A DNA stretch of 64,000 nt from Vanessa cardui (GCF_905220365.1 NC_061138.1:1798001-1862000), one strand, 5' to 3'; counted from the stretch's first letter, positions 1-12,383 are shown. Numbers and translations are program-made. The notes: generated from the sequence alone by a model not told the origin.

Positions 1-246
1 ATTAGTCGAAAGGAAAGCTAGAAAGAAGGAAAATATTTCTCATATTTATTACTCACATAAACGTTTTAATAAAAGAGATAATATTGTTAGTATAAATAGA
101 AATAATAATTAATTAAATAAATAAATACACTTATAAGATATTAACGATAGGACACAGAGATCAAAATTACTTCGTACATTTTATTATATTTTAACATTGC
201 AAATACGTATGATTACCTGTATTTTATTACAAATACAATAACACAC
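1..246. other. AT-rich non-coding sequence
   Basis: I see no open frame of note, no repeat boundary and no RNA gene here. A diverged repeat B begins immediately after it. Confidence 0.5.
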
Positions 247-370
247 AAAGAGTAACTACTAAGTGTCTTGTCAGTTATTTGCGGTAGAATCTACATTGAA
301 TATAATGTTAAATAACTAGTCAAAAGCCTACATGAATAAAGTAGAGTATATTTTGGTTTGATTTGATTTT
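247..370 (+). repeat. Diverged copy of repeat B
   Basis: The stretch begins AAAGAGTAACTACTAAG and ends with the repeat's typical AGCCTACATGAATAAAG followed by a TTTGATTTGATTTT tail. It matches the copies at 501, 8274, 30514 and 36274 with many substitutions and a small internal gap, so it is an old copy. Repeat B looks like the 3' end of a non-LTR retrotransposon because it carries an AATAAA-type signal and a simple A/T-rich tail. I cannot name the parent element. Confidence 0.65.
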
Positions 371-500
371 AAAACAAACAGGACGATACAATAGTAAGCA
401 ATTTTTCTTTGGCTGTAGAAATAATTAGTAGAATAATTTAATTAGCCACAGAGAGAGGACACCTAACAGATGAGATTGCTCAAATTAACTAATATGATTG

Positions 501-666
501 TATTTTTTAAATGTTGAAAAAGAGTAACTACTGAGTTTCTTGCCGGTTCTTCTCGGTAGAATCTACTTTCCGAACCGATGGTAGCTTCACTTAATTGTTA
601 AATGACGATTCAAAATTGCTCGTAAAAGCCCATATGAATGAAGTTTATTTTGATTTTGATTTTTGA
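501..666 (+). repeat. Repeat B copy
   Basis: This is a near-complete copy. It starts TTTTTTAAATGTTGAAAAAG, passes through the GAGTAACTACTGAG and CTTGCCGGTTCTTCTCGG blocks, then TGACGATTCAAAA, and ends in GTTTATTTTGATTTTGATTT. Five copies in the window share this order and all lie on the plus strand. No target-site duplication was found. Confidence 0.8.
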
Positions 667-1967
667 AAGCTCAAGAATACAAGTTGCATAAGAGCAGCAT
701 TTTTTCATTAAATATAGTGTTTTTCAATAACAATAAATATTCTTATGGTACCGAAATGCGTAGTGTTTTCAAGAGCGACCGCTGTCAAAACAAAAACGGT
801 ATGCAATCCATCTACTGATTTGATAACTGTTCGAATTGCGCCATAAAACGACCTCGTAAAACCTCGCACTTACATTGTTATTAAGGAGTCGTTTGTTTTA
901 CGATGGAATATTAAATACGACTTGGAAATATGCAACGATACTACGGATCTGTGTTCGCATGCAATTATATTGATTCATTGAAATTTTATTACACGATGCA
1001 CCCTCCCCCTTAACAGTTTACGTTTTATATCTATTCAATTATTCATATATCTTGTTTTAATTTTTAATAAACATCGATTGAAATTTTGTTCGAAATTTAA
1101 ATGTGACAGTGCTTTTATATACATTGATGATGATGTATTCTATATGTAAACTCGAGAAATCGACTTACTCCAAGTTATTTGTAGTGTGTAAAGTAAAAAA
1201 GATATATTCGAAAAATTATGGGAAATATATAAAATGGAATCCTTCTATGACATTTTCAAGAAACAAGAATTTAAAGATTCATGATTTAAATTTTAGATTG
1301 GCTGAATGGATCCAATGAAATTGGCATAGCAACGGATTACATCTGAAACAACATATATTATAGGTTACTTTTATCCTTTATACTAGTAGATTTCCTTTCC
1401 CTTTTCTCACAAGCGGTGGAACCGTAGAGGGATGCTAGTTAACAAAACTATATTTATTTACAAGCTAATCATCCTGGCTTCGCTCAGGTAGAATAAGCGG
1501 CTATGCGAAACGATTTTATCGTAATAAACTAACTCTATTGATTTTCAAGCTGCATGTCAGTAAAGCAAAAAATATTTTGGTCGAGCGAACAGCCTCAATA
1601 TGAATTTAATGATGACGGATTTTAGTAAGACGACGTGCTAATTAATGACATTATAAACTCCTAATTGATATTTTTTTATCTTTTAAAGGATATTTGAGTA
1701 ATATATTCATAAATTAAGCCTTTTTATAGAGGCAATGAAATGTAAGTATTTTTAGTATAACGACACACTAATTTATATAACTTGAGTATTTCTGCTTATA
1801 TTAACGAATCATAAAAATAATATATTAAGTGAAAATTTATGAGCAAGTTTTAGTATTTTTATTGAATATAACAACCTATTGTGTTATTGACGGATGATTG
1901 AATATGATGTTACTCGACTACTACTTACTATATACCACCCATTCGTCATAGCATACGACAAGTACTA
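667..1967. other. Unique AT-rich DNA, no gene seen
   Basis: One 71-codon open frame lies at 1103-1318, but its composition is that of the surrounding AT-rich DNA and it resembles nothing I know. The rest contains no repeat, RNA or coding signal I can support. Confidence 0.45.
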
Positions 1968-2045
1968 ATACTTGGTATTACGGTGTAACTACAGGCATAG
2001 GGGACAGTCAATTTCCACGATGCTGGCGCATTGGCGATGTAACTT
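1968..2045 (+). repeat. Relic of repeat D
   Basis: The words GTGTAACTACAGGCA, GGGACA and GGCGCATTGGCGATGTAA occur in the order found in the full repeat D copies at 12728 and 41337. Both ends are lost. Confidence 0.5.
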
Positions 2046-2073
2046 TTGCAAGTGACGAATAGATATATTTCCT

Positions 2074-2205
2074 TTTTTTATGTTATATGAGGCAAGCGAG
2101 CAGTAGACTCGCCTGATTAAAAGTGATTACCATCTGCAACAACAGACGTCTTGCAGAGGTGCGTTGACTGCTTTTAAGGAAGGAGTACGCTCTTTTCTTG
2201 AAGTC
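2074..2205 (-). repeat. Repeat E copy
   Basis: The block starts with poly-T and GAGGCAAGCGAGCAGTAGAC, then GTGATTACCATC, CTTGCAGAGGTGCG and TTTAAGGAAGGAGTACGC. The other copy lies at 32250-32355 in the opposite orientation. I know this as a common lepidopteran interspersed repeat. The leading T-run would be the reverse of a 3' poly(A) tail. Confidence 0.6.
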
Positions 2206-2523
2206 GTATCGTTCGGTAATGATACATTTATTTTCAGTCAATACGTTTATACCATAGGCGGATCGAATACATAAAATATTTTTTATAATAAATCATAGTA
2301 ATTACTACTTACATAGTACCTACCACCTATGTCTAAAAATACCGATACATAAATAACTTCCAAACGGTTTCGTGCTTGCTTCAACATTTGGAACGTAAGA
2401 TTCTCATTAATTACTTTTATTTTGTTATTATAAATGTTTTAATCAAGAAACAGAGTTAAAATATATCAAACAGAAATAAGCACATAAAAAACTTTTTTGC
2501 ACTCTTTTTAAATTAATGATGTA
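2206..2523. other. AT-rich non-coding sequence
   Basis: Nothing recognisable lies between repeat E and the foldback relic. Confidence 0.4.
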
Positions 2524-2630
2524 GTTATTAAAAAGTTATTAATTTCGGGATATTTAAACATGGTAAATATCCCTAATATATATCCATAAGAAATATTAAA
2601 TTGATAACTTTAATAATAAAAATAACCATG
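2524..2630. mobile_element. Decayed foldback element related to 34155-34241
   Basis: The left arm reads TTATTAAAAAGTTATTAATT then TCGGGATATTTA. An inner inverted copy TAAATATCCC follows after 7 bp, and an outer inverted copy ATTGATAACTTTAATAA follows after an AT-rich insertion. The same motif GTTATAAATTTCGGGATAT forms perfect arms at 34155-34241, so I read this as an older member of that family. Confidence 0.5.
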
Positions 2631-2971
2631 TTAATTTAAAATCTTAATGTTGTAGTTATATTGAAATTTATTTACGGTATTCTTAAAAAAATATTCCCAA
2701 TTAAAATAAAAATCCTTGTGCAACTGTAAACACAGTAAGCACTTACTTATGATTCTCTGTTGTGTGTAATGCATACATCCTGTCACTGCAACATACAGAA
2801 GGAGGCTGCCACTTTTTCATTCAACACATTCCGTATAACTTTAACGTAGCATATTGTTCTGAGGTTTATTGTCAAGCATTTTTTACCAGATTATTATTCA
2901 AATCAACAATGAAAAGGCAGCTTAGATTATAAGTTAAACATATTTATACTATATACTATATCTATATATAT
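2631..2971. other. AT-rich non-coding sequence
   Basis: This is AT-rich sequence ending in a TA-rich run just before a Helitron fragment. No gene or repeat was recognised. Confidence 0.4.
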
Positions 2972-3072
2972 ATCGCCCGTGGTTTCGCTCGCGTTTTAGG
3001 CTCTTGGTTGTCACGTGTTAGGCAAAAAAGTGGCCATGTCCTTTATTAAAGTTCAAGTTTGTTTCATTCTAA
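2972..3072 (-). mobile_element. Helitron-1 fragment (3' half)
   Basis: TCGCCCGTGGTTTCGCTCGCG followed by GTTAGGCAAAAAAGTGG and GTTCAAGTTTGTTTC is the reverse strand of the Helitron-1 3' half seen complete at 59883-60077. The terminal CTAG and the 5' half are missing. Confidence 0.6.
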
Positions 3073-4027
3073 ATTGTGTGTATGTGGGGGGTATTCTTCA
3101 GCACTAATAATCCAATTATTAAATTGATTCTCTGTTAGAAAGTTACATTATTCGTCACTGCTTTATTTTCGTTATTATATTATTTTCTATTTATATTTAA
3201 TATGTGGCAAGAGCGACGCCGAAATCGTATTGTTTTGTAATTTCATCTGTAAAATTGTCTTTTAAAGTTACAAAATCCACTAAACTGTTTTATCCATGCT
3301 ATGTGAAAAAAATATCATTTAATTTTACACATACAGGTTTCTTGAATGTGTTTTACTTGACTCTCAATGAGTTTAAAATGCAATTGAAACCCGTAAATTG
3401 TGCTAAGGCAGTTTTGAACACACGAACTTAATATATGACATAAAGAGTGGTTAGGTATAGTAACCACTGATCTATCTCGGCTCTGATCACTTGAAGTCCG
3501 GAATTGCTTTGCTAACATAACGAGGCCTCAAAAGTATTATCAGGCCGTAATGAGAGTTTGGAAAGAATTTTTGTAGTAAAATATGTCATACTTTCAAGCT
3601 CCCTGGAAAGTTCAGTAAATCGCATATGTCCTTCTATAATTCAGATGACGTAAACGTGTTAGTTGACATTTATAATTAGCCCACGAGGCACGGATAAGTT
3701 GTGTTTTTAAAAAGCAATACGACAAGCGAATTATTTGCTCATGATATTGTAGGAGGCATAATATGCCCAATGTTTGAAGTTTATTTATCAAGGTTTCAAT
3801 TTAATTTTGTGTTTAAATAATATTAATAAATAGATCATGTTTATATGTAAGCGAAATCTAACTGTATACTCACGAGGTGGAAACTACAGGTCAGATTGAC
3901 TTAACTTTAGCAAAGTCACTTCAATCTACTATTACTTTCTGAATAAGAGGGGATTTTTTGGATATGTTAACTTGTAAGGGAAAACATCGGAAGGTGAACT
4001 TTGCGTGAATTTTGCCTGTAAGCCGAT
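3073..4027. other. Unique DNA, no gene seen
   Basis: Open frames of 75 codons (plus, 3204-3431) and 67 codons (minus, 3315-3518) overlap each other and show no family motif. I treat both as chance. No repeat was recognised. Confidence 0.4.
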
Positions 4028-4235
4028 GCAAGTCTAAAACTAGGCAAGCACAAACATTCATCTCGTGCTCGGTGATGAAGGAAAGCATCGTGAGGAAACC
4101 TTCATATGTTTAATTTCAACGAAATTCTTCTTCATGTTTCATCTTATCCACCAACCCGCGAAGAGCAGCTTGGTGAAATATGTTCTTAAAGTTCTACGCA
4201 AAGAGAATAGTCCACTAGTGGGAAATTTAAATGCA
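4028..4235 (+). mobile_element. Diverged SINE-A, head missing
   Basis: From AGGCAAGCAC through CATCTCGTGCTCGGTGATGA, GAGGAAACCT, CCACCAACCCGC and the tail AGTGGGAAATTTA, this follows the SINE-A order. The tRNA-like A box and B box are absent, and divergence is high compared with the copies at 19519, 22222 or 36433. Confidence 0.65.
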
Positions 4236-4251
4236 CTTAATGTTGACACTT

Positions 4252-4294
4252 AAAATTGACTACAAAACAATATAATTGTTTTGTAGTCAATTTT
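4252..4294. repeat. Perfect palindrome, 20-bp arms, 3-bp loop
   Basis: AAAATTGACTACAAAACAAT at 4252-4271 is repeated exactly as its reverse complement at 4275-4294 across ATA. It has no flanking duplication and belongs to no recognised repeat. Confidence 0.9.
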
Positions 4295-4541
4295 TGCGGA
4301 ACAGTTGCGGAAGCTTGCGTTGATTTTTATACAAGATAAACATAATGTTATTTTAATTGATTATATCATGTGAGTATTATATGATCTGATTGTTACGTAT
4401 AATATAAATAAAGGAGGAGTTCGTTTCGCTGGAATGATATCATCTGTAGAGTAAATTGAGTGTGATTTGGTTGTTGATACGAAGAAAATTAATAGTATTA
4501 CTTACTTTAGAACAATAATAATTATTAAGATTGTTAGAAAA

Positions 4542-4780
4542 CTAGCGACCCGACCCAGCTACGCACGGGTGCAACACTGATATCAAATAAATATACTATA
4601 GATTTTTTTTTATTTACATCACATTATAAACTCCTAAAATTATCAGTATTTCTTTACTATATTTTCCATATTTTATATACAAAAATCTTCCTCTCGAATC
4701 ACTCTATCTATTAAAAAAAGCCGCATCAAAATCTTTTGTGTAATATTAAAGATATAAGCGTGCATAGGGACAGACGGTGG
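4542..4780 (-). mobile_element. Helitron-2 copy
   Basis: On the minus strand the sequence ends GGGTCGCTAG followed by T, with the GC-rich hairpin CCCGTGCGTAGC just inside. This fits a Helitron 3' end (hairpin then CTRR, inserted before T). The interior (ATCACATTATAAACTCC) resembles other lepidopteran short Helitrons. The 5' boundary near 4780 is uncertain. Confidence 0.5.
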
Positions 4781-5132
4781 TAAGCGACTTTGTTTTACTA
4801 TGTAATGATAATGATGATAATGATTAAGATTGCTTATATATTTTGTTTTTTGTGGTAGCTGTTAATTTCAAATTTGAAGGTTTAGCTGTCCACGAATGAA
4901 AGGACGAACTGTTCCATGTAAGGGATCTATTAAGATTTACGATAATATTATTTCGCACTTAAAATGGTAACCACGTTCATTAGTAAATCAAAATATATTT
5001 ATGTCAGCTCGAATGTCATAAATATATCACCGTAAATGGTTAAAGATAAAATTGATTAATAGTTTTACGACGTTACTGAGAATCGGGCCACATGCATTTT
5101 TAACACTTTTTTTTAAATTTTAAATAGTTAGC
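4781..5132. other. AT-rich non-coding sequence
   Basis: No gene or repeat was recognised between a Helitron copy and a repeat D relic. Confidence 0.4.
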
Positions 5133-5240
5133 AGAGACGTCATGGTAAGCACCATCCTATTGGTACTATGAAAGCACTTACCGATCCTTACACAGGCCAT
5201 GCGCCATCTAAACCTAAGATATAATGTCCCTTGTGTTTGT
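5133..5240 (-). repeat. Relic of repeat D
   Basis: GGTAAGCACCATCC, then GCGCCATCTAAACCTAAGAT and AATGTCCCTTGTG, follow the reverse strand of repeat D. Both ends are missing and divergence is high. Confidence 0.45.
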
Positions 5241-5379
5241 AAACACAAATCGAAATAATTAAATCTTAAATTAGATATATTTTATTCATTTGATAATTAC
5301 TAATCAAACATCAACCCGATGAATTGATAGGCATAATAGATATATACACTAGGGTATATATAAAACCTAGGCCTCTTCA

Positions 5380-5960
5380 CCCTAAACTAAGATAATCTTA
5401 ACAAGTACAAAGCCGCAGACAAGTGCAGTCTGTAAATAAATTTTAATTACACTTCCGACAATTTCACAACACAATTGTCGGTCGGTGCGGATGAGATGTA
5501 AGATTTTTAAATACAAAGTAATAACAAGAGTGACAGAGATGAAAAACGTCGGAGAGAATATATTAAAGTGTATGCCGGTCGGACACCTCGAGCGTGAAGC
5601 GATTAATATTTGCAGGGCTGTCGCATTCCGTCGCGTTATCTTGATCATAACATTGCAAAACATTTCGACCACACATTTGATGGTTTGACGCTACGGAACA
5701 TATCTTTCGAGGAACTAATGTGTTACGCTCGTCCGACCTACGTGGTTAGACTTAACGACAGGGACTGCCATAACGACGTATAAAGTGAAATTAAAAGAGA
5801 ATTTTGAATTTGGAATGACTTATGACTGACATGGCCGATAAGACGAGTCAGACTTCTTGGCGGGCTGTAGTTTTCAGACAGCGAGACGGCAAATAAAGAG
5901 AATTTAATCCTTCGTGTCACTCCCAAATACCAATTGATACTATACAATATATAGCTAAAG
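5380..5960. other. Higher-complexity unique block, possible conserved non-coding element
   Basis: This block is less AT-skewed than its surroundings and contains many CpGs, for example CATTCCGTCGCG and GGTCGGACACCTCGAGCG. Overlapping open frames occur on both strands (minus 5382-5672, 96 codons; plus 5485-5688, 67 codons). I recognise neither, and opposing overlapping frames are expected wherever stop codons are rare. A conserved regulatory block is one reading. I infer this from composition only. Confidence 0.25.
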
Positions 5961-6040
5961 ACAATTTGGAAGTAATTTTGCATGGTATTAGTTTGAACTA
6001 GGAAGTATTTATGTTTAATTGTCTACGCATTTATATATCA

Positions 6041-6240
6041 CTCGCGACCTGCCCAGGCTTCGGACGGGTACTTGATATGTATCGTTATATAAATTGTAGC
6101 CTATGTGTTATTCTAATATTATATTCTATATTGCTGTAAAATGTTATCCAAATCCGTTCAGTAGTTTTTTCCTGACACAGTAACAAACAAACATACTTAC
6201 ATCTCTCCTCACAAACTTTCGCATTTATAATATTAGTTAG
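6041..6240 (-). mobile_element. Diverged Helitron-2 copy
   Basis: The minus strand ends with a CCCGTCCGAAGCCTGGGC hairpin and GTCGCGAG, where the expected CTAG appears mutated. The 5' side reads TAATATTATAAATGCGAAAG, the usual start region of these elements. The middle carries the common ATCCAAATCCGTTCAGTAG core. Confidence 0.5.
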
Positions 6241-6430
6241 TAAGATTAAAAAAAAAAAACTTTATTCAGAGATAGTGACAGCCCTATTTATTTTTGCATT
6301 CCAACTCAAAAGCTTAGTTTATGCAAATGAGATTATCAGAGTTGTCTCCCAACCGCTAGCTCAGCAGAGCGTTCAGTGTGGTTAATTGATAATGTCAATA
6401 AATAAAACTACCTTACGGCCGTACCTGCGG

Positions 6431-6490
6431 CTCGGGGCGACTCGGGGCGACTCGGGGCGACTCGGCGCGTCTCGGGGCGTCTCGGCGCGT
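6431..6490. repeat. GC-rich minisatellite, six 10-bp units
   Basis: Six units of CTCGGGGCGA or CTCGGCGCGT type lie head to tail: three identical, then alternating variants. The array stands out as an abrupt G+C island in AT-rich DNA. A minus-strand open frame (6408-6620) reads it as an Arg/Pro-rich tail, which I regard as a by-product. Confidence 0.9.
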
Positions 6491-8273
6491 CTACTATCAG
6501 TTTAATTATAAAATCATTCTTTGTTTCATACATAATTAAAAGATTAATATTGTTTTTGAAATGTTTACGAATGGTAATTTTTTTTTGAACTTCCGTCTTG
6601 TTCCCACGCTGTCGGCGCACGTCTTGACTTTTGGAACGCCTCGTTGTTATATTTCAATTGGTACTAACGGTAAATTAAAATATATATTTTTTTATTTGAA
6701 TAAATAATTTTATCTAAATCAAAATATAAACCATTTAAAGTTTGCACTTTTGTAGTTATTTTACAATATTATACTAGAAGTAAATCAATATTCCGTACCG
6801 ATTCGGATTGACAAACCACAAATTCTACCGAGTTGACCGATGAGAAACACAGTAGCTTCCTACTAACATAAGTACATATATATATTTTAATGTTGAATTG
6901 AACGCTATTGTTATGAGATCGAATAGCAACATGAACATTGTACGATTACGAAAAAAATTGTCAAGTAATCTCATATCGAATTCAGCAAGACTTATTATTT
7001 TCATGTTGCAGTAATACCCGTTTACGGTCATTGCCCATTTGAACAATAGATAATATTGTTTTACGTAACATTAAACCACGTTGCTTGTTTCTGCAGGTAA
7101 AGCTAACGTGACAAATTCCTGCAGTGCTATTATTTCGCAGATTTCAAGCAAGACTAATGCTTTCAGTCCGGCTAGGCTATCACGGAATGAATACGTCAAA
7201 TTTTTGTATGTAGTTTTCAGCAAACGGAAAAATTGATTACATATATAGAATATATAGAATAAATATAGAATATAAAAGGTACATTATAATGTGTGTTATA
7301 TTAATAATAGATTTCTTTTAATGTATATCTGGGTGGGTGATGATAAAACTAGCTTATCCTGATCCAGTCCAGTCCTAATCTTCTAACTCTTCATGAAATA
7401 TAAACGATGCCTTCAGCCGTAAGGTGTATCTCTGTACTGGCTCACTAATCTATCAAACTGAAACACAGCTATGCGAAGAATTTAAGATTATTTGATTAGT
7501 AGATGTCCATATTAACGGAGATGTACCTAGCTCGCATTATTTAAAATAATCAATTTGAAGTGCGAGTTATCCAAATAATATTAATATAATAACCAAACAT
7601 ATTATACTAAGAAGATTTTCTCAAGTAGCAATTTTATGTCTTTATGCTGCTATGAAGCTTGATGGTGATGTTCTTTCAAAAGGGAATCCCGATCCCCTTT
7701 ATTCTGAAAGCGCAATGATATTTATTACTGATAAAAGTGCGATAAACTTTAATAAATTGGGTGTTACGTAATAAAGCAAGGAGTCTCAATTTTCGAATTC
7801 GACGCCCCAAAAATGAGACGATTTCAACTCGAATTTATTGTTCCTTAGTCGTATTCCTTTTGAAAAGTTATCGAGTTTGTTCAATGCGTTACTTGTTACT
7901 TGTATTGAATTTTTATATATCGTTCAATATTTCTTTTGATGATTCTAAATCTCTTTGTGTTGTTAAATTTTCGAATTTGAAGTTGTGAATTGTGACAACT
8001 TCGTAGGGACGTATTTTACGACGTTACAGATGGGCGGTTTTATTAGATTCAAATTTCATGGTGCATAATTTTGAATGTAAAACGGTTGATCTATGAATAT
8101 GATTATATGTTGTTTTTGCTTTATTATATTGAATACAGTTACGTTTATTACCTTATAAGCGTAACAAAATATGCATGATATTAAGTATTAATTTTATTAC
8201 TTTGTATTTATGTTTGACAAAATATTTCTATCTTAATAATCTAAATTAATAAATATCGATAGAAATATGCGGT
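6491..8273. other. Unique DNA, no gene seen
   Basis: Open frames of 73 codons (minus, 6825-7046) and 75 codons (plus, 7761-7988) have AT-driven compositions and no family motif. The span 7070-7200 (two CTGCAG sites, ACGTGAC, TCCGGCTAGGC) is more complex than the rest and could be a conserved non-coding block. Confidence 0.35.
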
Positions 8274-8420
8274 GGCAAAAGAGTAACTAATGACTGAGTT
8301 TCTTGACGGTTCTTCTCGGTAGAGTCTACTTTCCGAACCGATGGTAGGTTCGCTTAGTTGTAAAATGACGATTCAAAAGTGCTTGTAAAAGCCTGCAAAG
8401 TTTATTTTGATTTGATTTTG
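8274..8420 (+). repeat. Repeat B copy
   Basis: The copy runs from AAAAGAGTAACTAATGACTG, through TTCTTGACGGTTCTTCTCGG and GACGATTCAAAAGTGC, to a TTTATTTTGATTTGATTTTG tail. It carries a small duplication (CTAATGACTGAG) compared with the other copies and a deletion just before the tail. Confidence 0.75.
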
Positions 8421-8436
8421 GGAAGTGTAATCCCAT

Positions 8437-8565
8437 CTGGTTAGGTACCATCAAAAAACAACAGCCAAACAGCAATACTCATTATTGTTGTGTTTCGGCT
8501 TAAACTAGAGCAACAGGGTTAAATCTTAGTTCACAAGGTTGGTGACGCACTGAACAAGTAAGATA
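8437..8565 (+). repeat. Relic of repeat D
   Basis: GGTTAGGTACCATC, CAAACAGCAATACTCATTAT, TGTTGTGTTTCGG, ATCTTAGTTCACAAGGTTGG and TGACGCACTGA occur in repeat D order with gaps. Confidence 0.55.
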
Positions 8566-11500
8566 TGATTATCTAGTAACAAAAATATAATGTATATATA
8601 TTTATACCCATGTATATGTACGTATTGTAATTACGATCAATTGAACGGTAAATAAAATGTACAAGTACAAAAACCTCTATGAAAAATTCATCGAAAGTGC
8701 CAACTATTATCGTAATCGTTCAATCGATTTATAATTGATCTCAAACAGATATATAAACATTGATTTATACACCCATATAGATCAGTCATCTGTTCAATAA
8801 GACTAAATACGCAATCAAGTGTAGCGACTGCCGTATATAACCGTACAAATATCCACACAAAGAGATTCCACAGTTTTATTGACACGACAGTCACTTTATA
8901 AATAATCCTTTTACAAAATAATAAACGTAAGTAGTTTGATTACGTTTTATTAAATAACTCTCAACCCTAATACGAATAGCAACCCCACGGTGCGATCGTA
9001 ACATTTATGAATTTGGTGACGCATTTAGAGTATCATTTAATTTTATGCGTCCGCGCGTGCGCCTTTCACACATACAAATGCACCGCCTAATGGTTTGTTT
9101 ATTTGCGTTTATGAATGCTGTTAAACTGATAAGTGGTATGTGACACTACGGATATAACGACTTCCCTCAGTGCTTACATAAGGGCACTTCTGTTGCTATA
9201 GAAGCGATTGTAGTTTATTAAAAACTTTTTTTTTTGTTTTGGACGGCAGAGGTCATTTTATATGTTGACCAATATTTCCAATTTTTTAAAAGGGAATTTC
9301 CACTTGTTGTAGGTGATTCGGTCTCCTGTAAACAATCACTTGAAAACCTTGAATTATTAATTGATGTATATATTTAATCTTTTTTTATATGTATGGAGTT
9401 ATGAAATTTTAAATGATATATATTGATAGTAGTGTCCCAATGCTGAAAATTACGTGAATTATAGCAAGTAAAGCAATTCAGATACATAAATAAATAGACG
9501 GAACGCACGAAAGATTAAAGAGAAGCAACAAAAGCGAAACTAAAAATAAAAGCGAATACAAATTCTCGGTTGTGTGTTGTAGTAGTCGTTTGTTAATAAT
9601 AACAAAAAGTAGGTCTGTTCCGATACGACCAATGTACCGCGCGAAGCCGGAGCAGATTGCTAGTGTCATTATATATTGCTGAGCCGAAAGTAAACTTCTA
9701 CGTCTATTTTTATAAATAAACACGTATTGTATTCATATATTTGTATTCTTAAGTATCTTAACAAAATGTTACGGATGTTTGTTTAATGTTAGATGTAAAA
9801 ATGGTGTAGGTTTTTCCCCTTTAGTAAAGTTTGCGTAATCAATTAATTATACAATATAAAAATTCATAACGCACGATCGACGATAGTTTCCTTTAATTGT
9901 AAGAGGAAATAACTAAAACAATTGTCGTTATTATATCACTAAGCAGAATGTTAAGAGAATATCGTTATGTATTTTTTTTATATTTCATTAAAACTACGTA
10001 CGTCTGATATACTTAAATATTTCTAGAAATTCGACTATCGTTGTGGCGGATTTCCTTACGTCTTTTTATTCCGCATTCCACTGGTTTTGGTCCAAATAAA
10101 AGAGTCATTTAATCGTCTATTTCGTCCCACGTGTTATGTTCTTAAGGAGAAGCTACGCTACTAAATTACTTATATTCAAATGTTTATAGTATAATATTAC
10201 TATGAATAATATTTTCATTAATGATACAACTACTTAGTAAACATAAAATAGCGGTATCTATAGTCTATTTTAATCAGATGATGTGTACAAATAAACAAGG
10301 TATTGTTAGTTATGAATAATCTGTGATATTCATTATAGTTTTGCGAACTTATAGCGTTTTGAATGTCGCTGAAATTCTAATCGCTTTGAAAGTATATTTA
10401 AGTGGAGTATTGTTATTTTATAAATAAAGATATACAAAGCAATAAGTGCTTGAAGTTCATAATATATCAGAGTCATTATCAACTCGCATGGAATACGTAT
10501 TATCCGCCTTCGATCCGAATAGGCTATATCTTTTATTACAGAAAACATGCCATTCGATACGAGTCGTTTGTAATCAAACGATTTTATGACTTAACATTAT
10601 CTTGCCCTCTCGTACTATTAACTTGTACGTTTTTTTTAATAATCAATAAGTACTAATTTGCGTTTTACTATTTTATTTATGTTTAATACAATGTTTAAAG
10701 TTTATAAAGCCGTTAATCGCTCGTCAAGGACCGTTACTTAAACGAATATATTCGATTTCGTTGTAAAAAACTCGTAAAAATAGAATCGATTCCATTTTAT
10801 AACTGGTCTCGCTGAGGCCATGGAGACGAAGGCTCGGAGACTAATTTCTTAATAGTTACCCAACGTTTTATACGATATTGAGATACGATATCGCTCTATT
10901 ACATTTTGTCATCAACGATATTGTCCATCTGATAACGTATAATAATCGTGAGGGTTTGAGTAGTTTATTGGATGATATTTTAATGTTACGTCGGTGTTGT
11001 GACGTCTAGATGTTGTTTAAAAATGGATTAGTTCGAAATATGTTATGGAGTGTGGGAAAAATTGCGTCTAGACACGAAATTGACACTATAATAAGGAAGA
11101 GTTAATGTCAGCGTTCCATTATATTAGCCGTGGCTTCGCTCTGGAACCAGTTGTCGGCAGTCGATCCTCTCCTTAACCGGTGGTGCGCGTAATTGGGCCA
11201 GGATGTCAGGAATAACCGGCTGACTCACCGACCTCGCACGCCCACAGATAGACTTTTTACTATTGCAAAGGAGAATTAGACGAATTTGTTTGAAAGCTCG
11301 CTAGAAATATGGCGATGTGTACATGAACGATGGTCTCGTTTAACGGAAGAGGGAAATGTTTTCGGTTTAAGATAATGATGCAATAATTGAATGTTTTATT
11401 TTGTTTAATTAAATGTTCTCATCGAAACCTATTGAAGGAACGGATTTGACGTAATTGTTATGAGCTCGAGAATTATGAAATAATTTAATATAAAAAAATG

Positions 11501-12206
11501 AAGTAAGATCAATATGTATGAGCAAGATGACATGTATTTACGATTTTAAATATGGACTCTGAAAGAAATTTTAATCATTTTGATTTTAGAACTGAAATTT
11601 CTATGAGTTAGATCCATTTTGAATGGATAGAATCACACTTTCTAGATGTAAAATTTGAAATAGGAATACATCACACACATTTAAAATATGGATAATTATT
11701 GGTAGAATAAGTACCCTGATGCTAAGCTCTATTAGCGGTGGACTACGATTATAATTTAAAATTGAATTGATTATTTGAAAAATGGATTACAGAACAAGGT
11801 TACCAGTATTATATTAATACGTGATAAATTCTTATCTCGGGTTAAAATCCAAAATCAATATTGAAACGTTGATAATAAAGTTTCCGAGATACAATAGTCT
11901 GGTATTTTCTTTATACATAAATTTTGTAAAAGAATTTTCTACTGATTTTAAATCCACGAAGGATTAGCACCGCGTCGTGTAAATGTAAAATGTGAATATT
12001 CATTATGTTTCTTTCAACGCCCATTTCTTGACAGAGTTATGATCGTTTGTATCGTTTTATTAACGAAATGAATGGACCCAGAAGTGATACTGGTCCATTG
12101 CCATCTCTGCATAAATATAGTAATCGTGCCAGACACATATTTAATCTCTTTCAAGGCTTACGATTTTTTTTCGTTTTTATAAACGTAACGACTTGTCATA
12201 AGCTTT
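8566..12206. other. 3.6 kb of unique DNA, no gene seen
   Basis: Several 60-85 codon frames occur (8688-8894 minus, 9478-9723 minus, 10333-10548 minus, 10402-10656 plus). None has a recognisable motif, and the last two oppose each other. At 11113-11260 a GC-richer stretch (AGCCGTGGCTTCGCTC, then AACCGGTGGTGCGCG) may be an old transposon piece. I cannot assign it. Confidence 0.35.
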
Positions 12207-12383
12207 GACGACCTCCGTGGTCGAGTGGTGTTTACACCGGTTTTCATGGGTACGCTAGTCCGATGTCCTGGGTTCGATTCCCGGCTGAGTCGATGTAAAT
12301 TACCATTAGTTTTCTATGTTGTCTTGGGTCTGGGTGCTTGTGGTACCGTCGTTACTTATGATCTTCCATAACACAAGTGCTTT
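12207..12383 (+). mobile_element. SINE-C, 3' truncated
   Basis: The tRNA-like head has an A box in GTGGTCGAGTGG and a B box in GGGTTCGATTCCC about 35 bp later. The body TTTTCTATGTTGTCTTGGG and GGTGCTTGTGGTACCG follows. It matches the copies at 54490 and 34847, but sequence after AACACAAGTGCTT is unrelated, so the 3' third is missing. Confidence 0.8.

Noticed and set aside
5382..5688. Overlapping 96- and 67-codon frames on opposite strands
   Set aside because: They oppose each other over the same bases, show no family motif, and occur because the block is less AT-rich. I report the block instead of a gene.
10333..10656. Opposing 71- and 84-codon frames
   Set aside because: AT-driven residue composition, mutual overlap and no motif. 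Chance frames.
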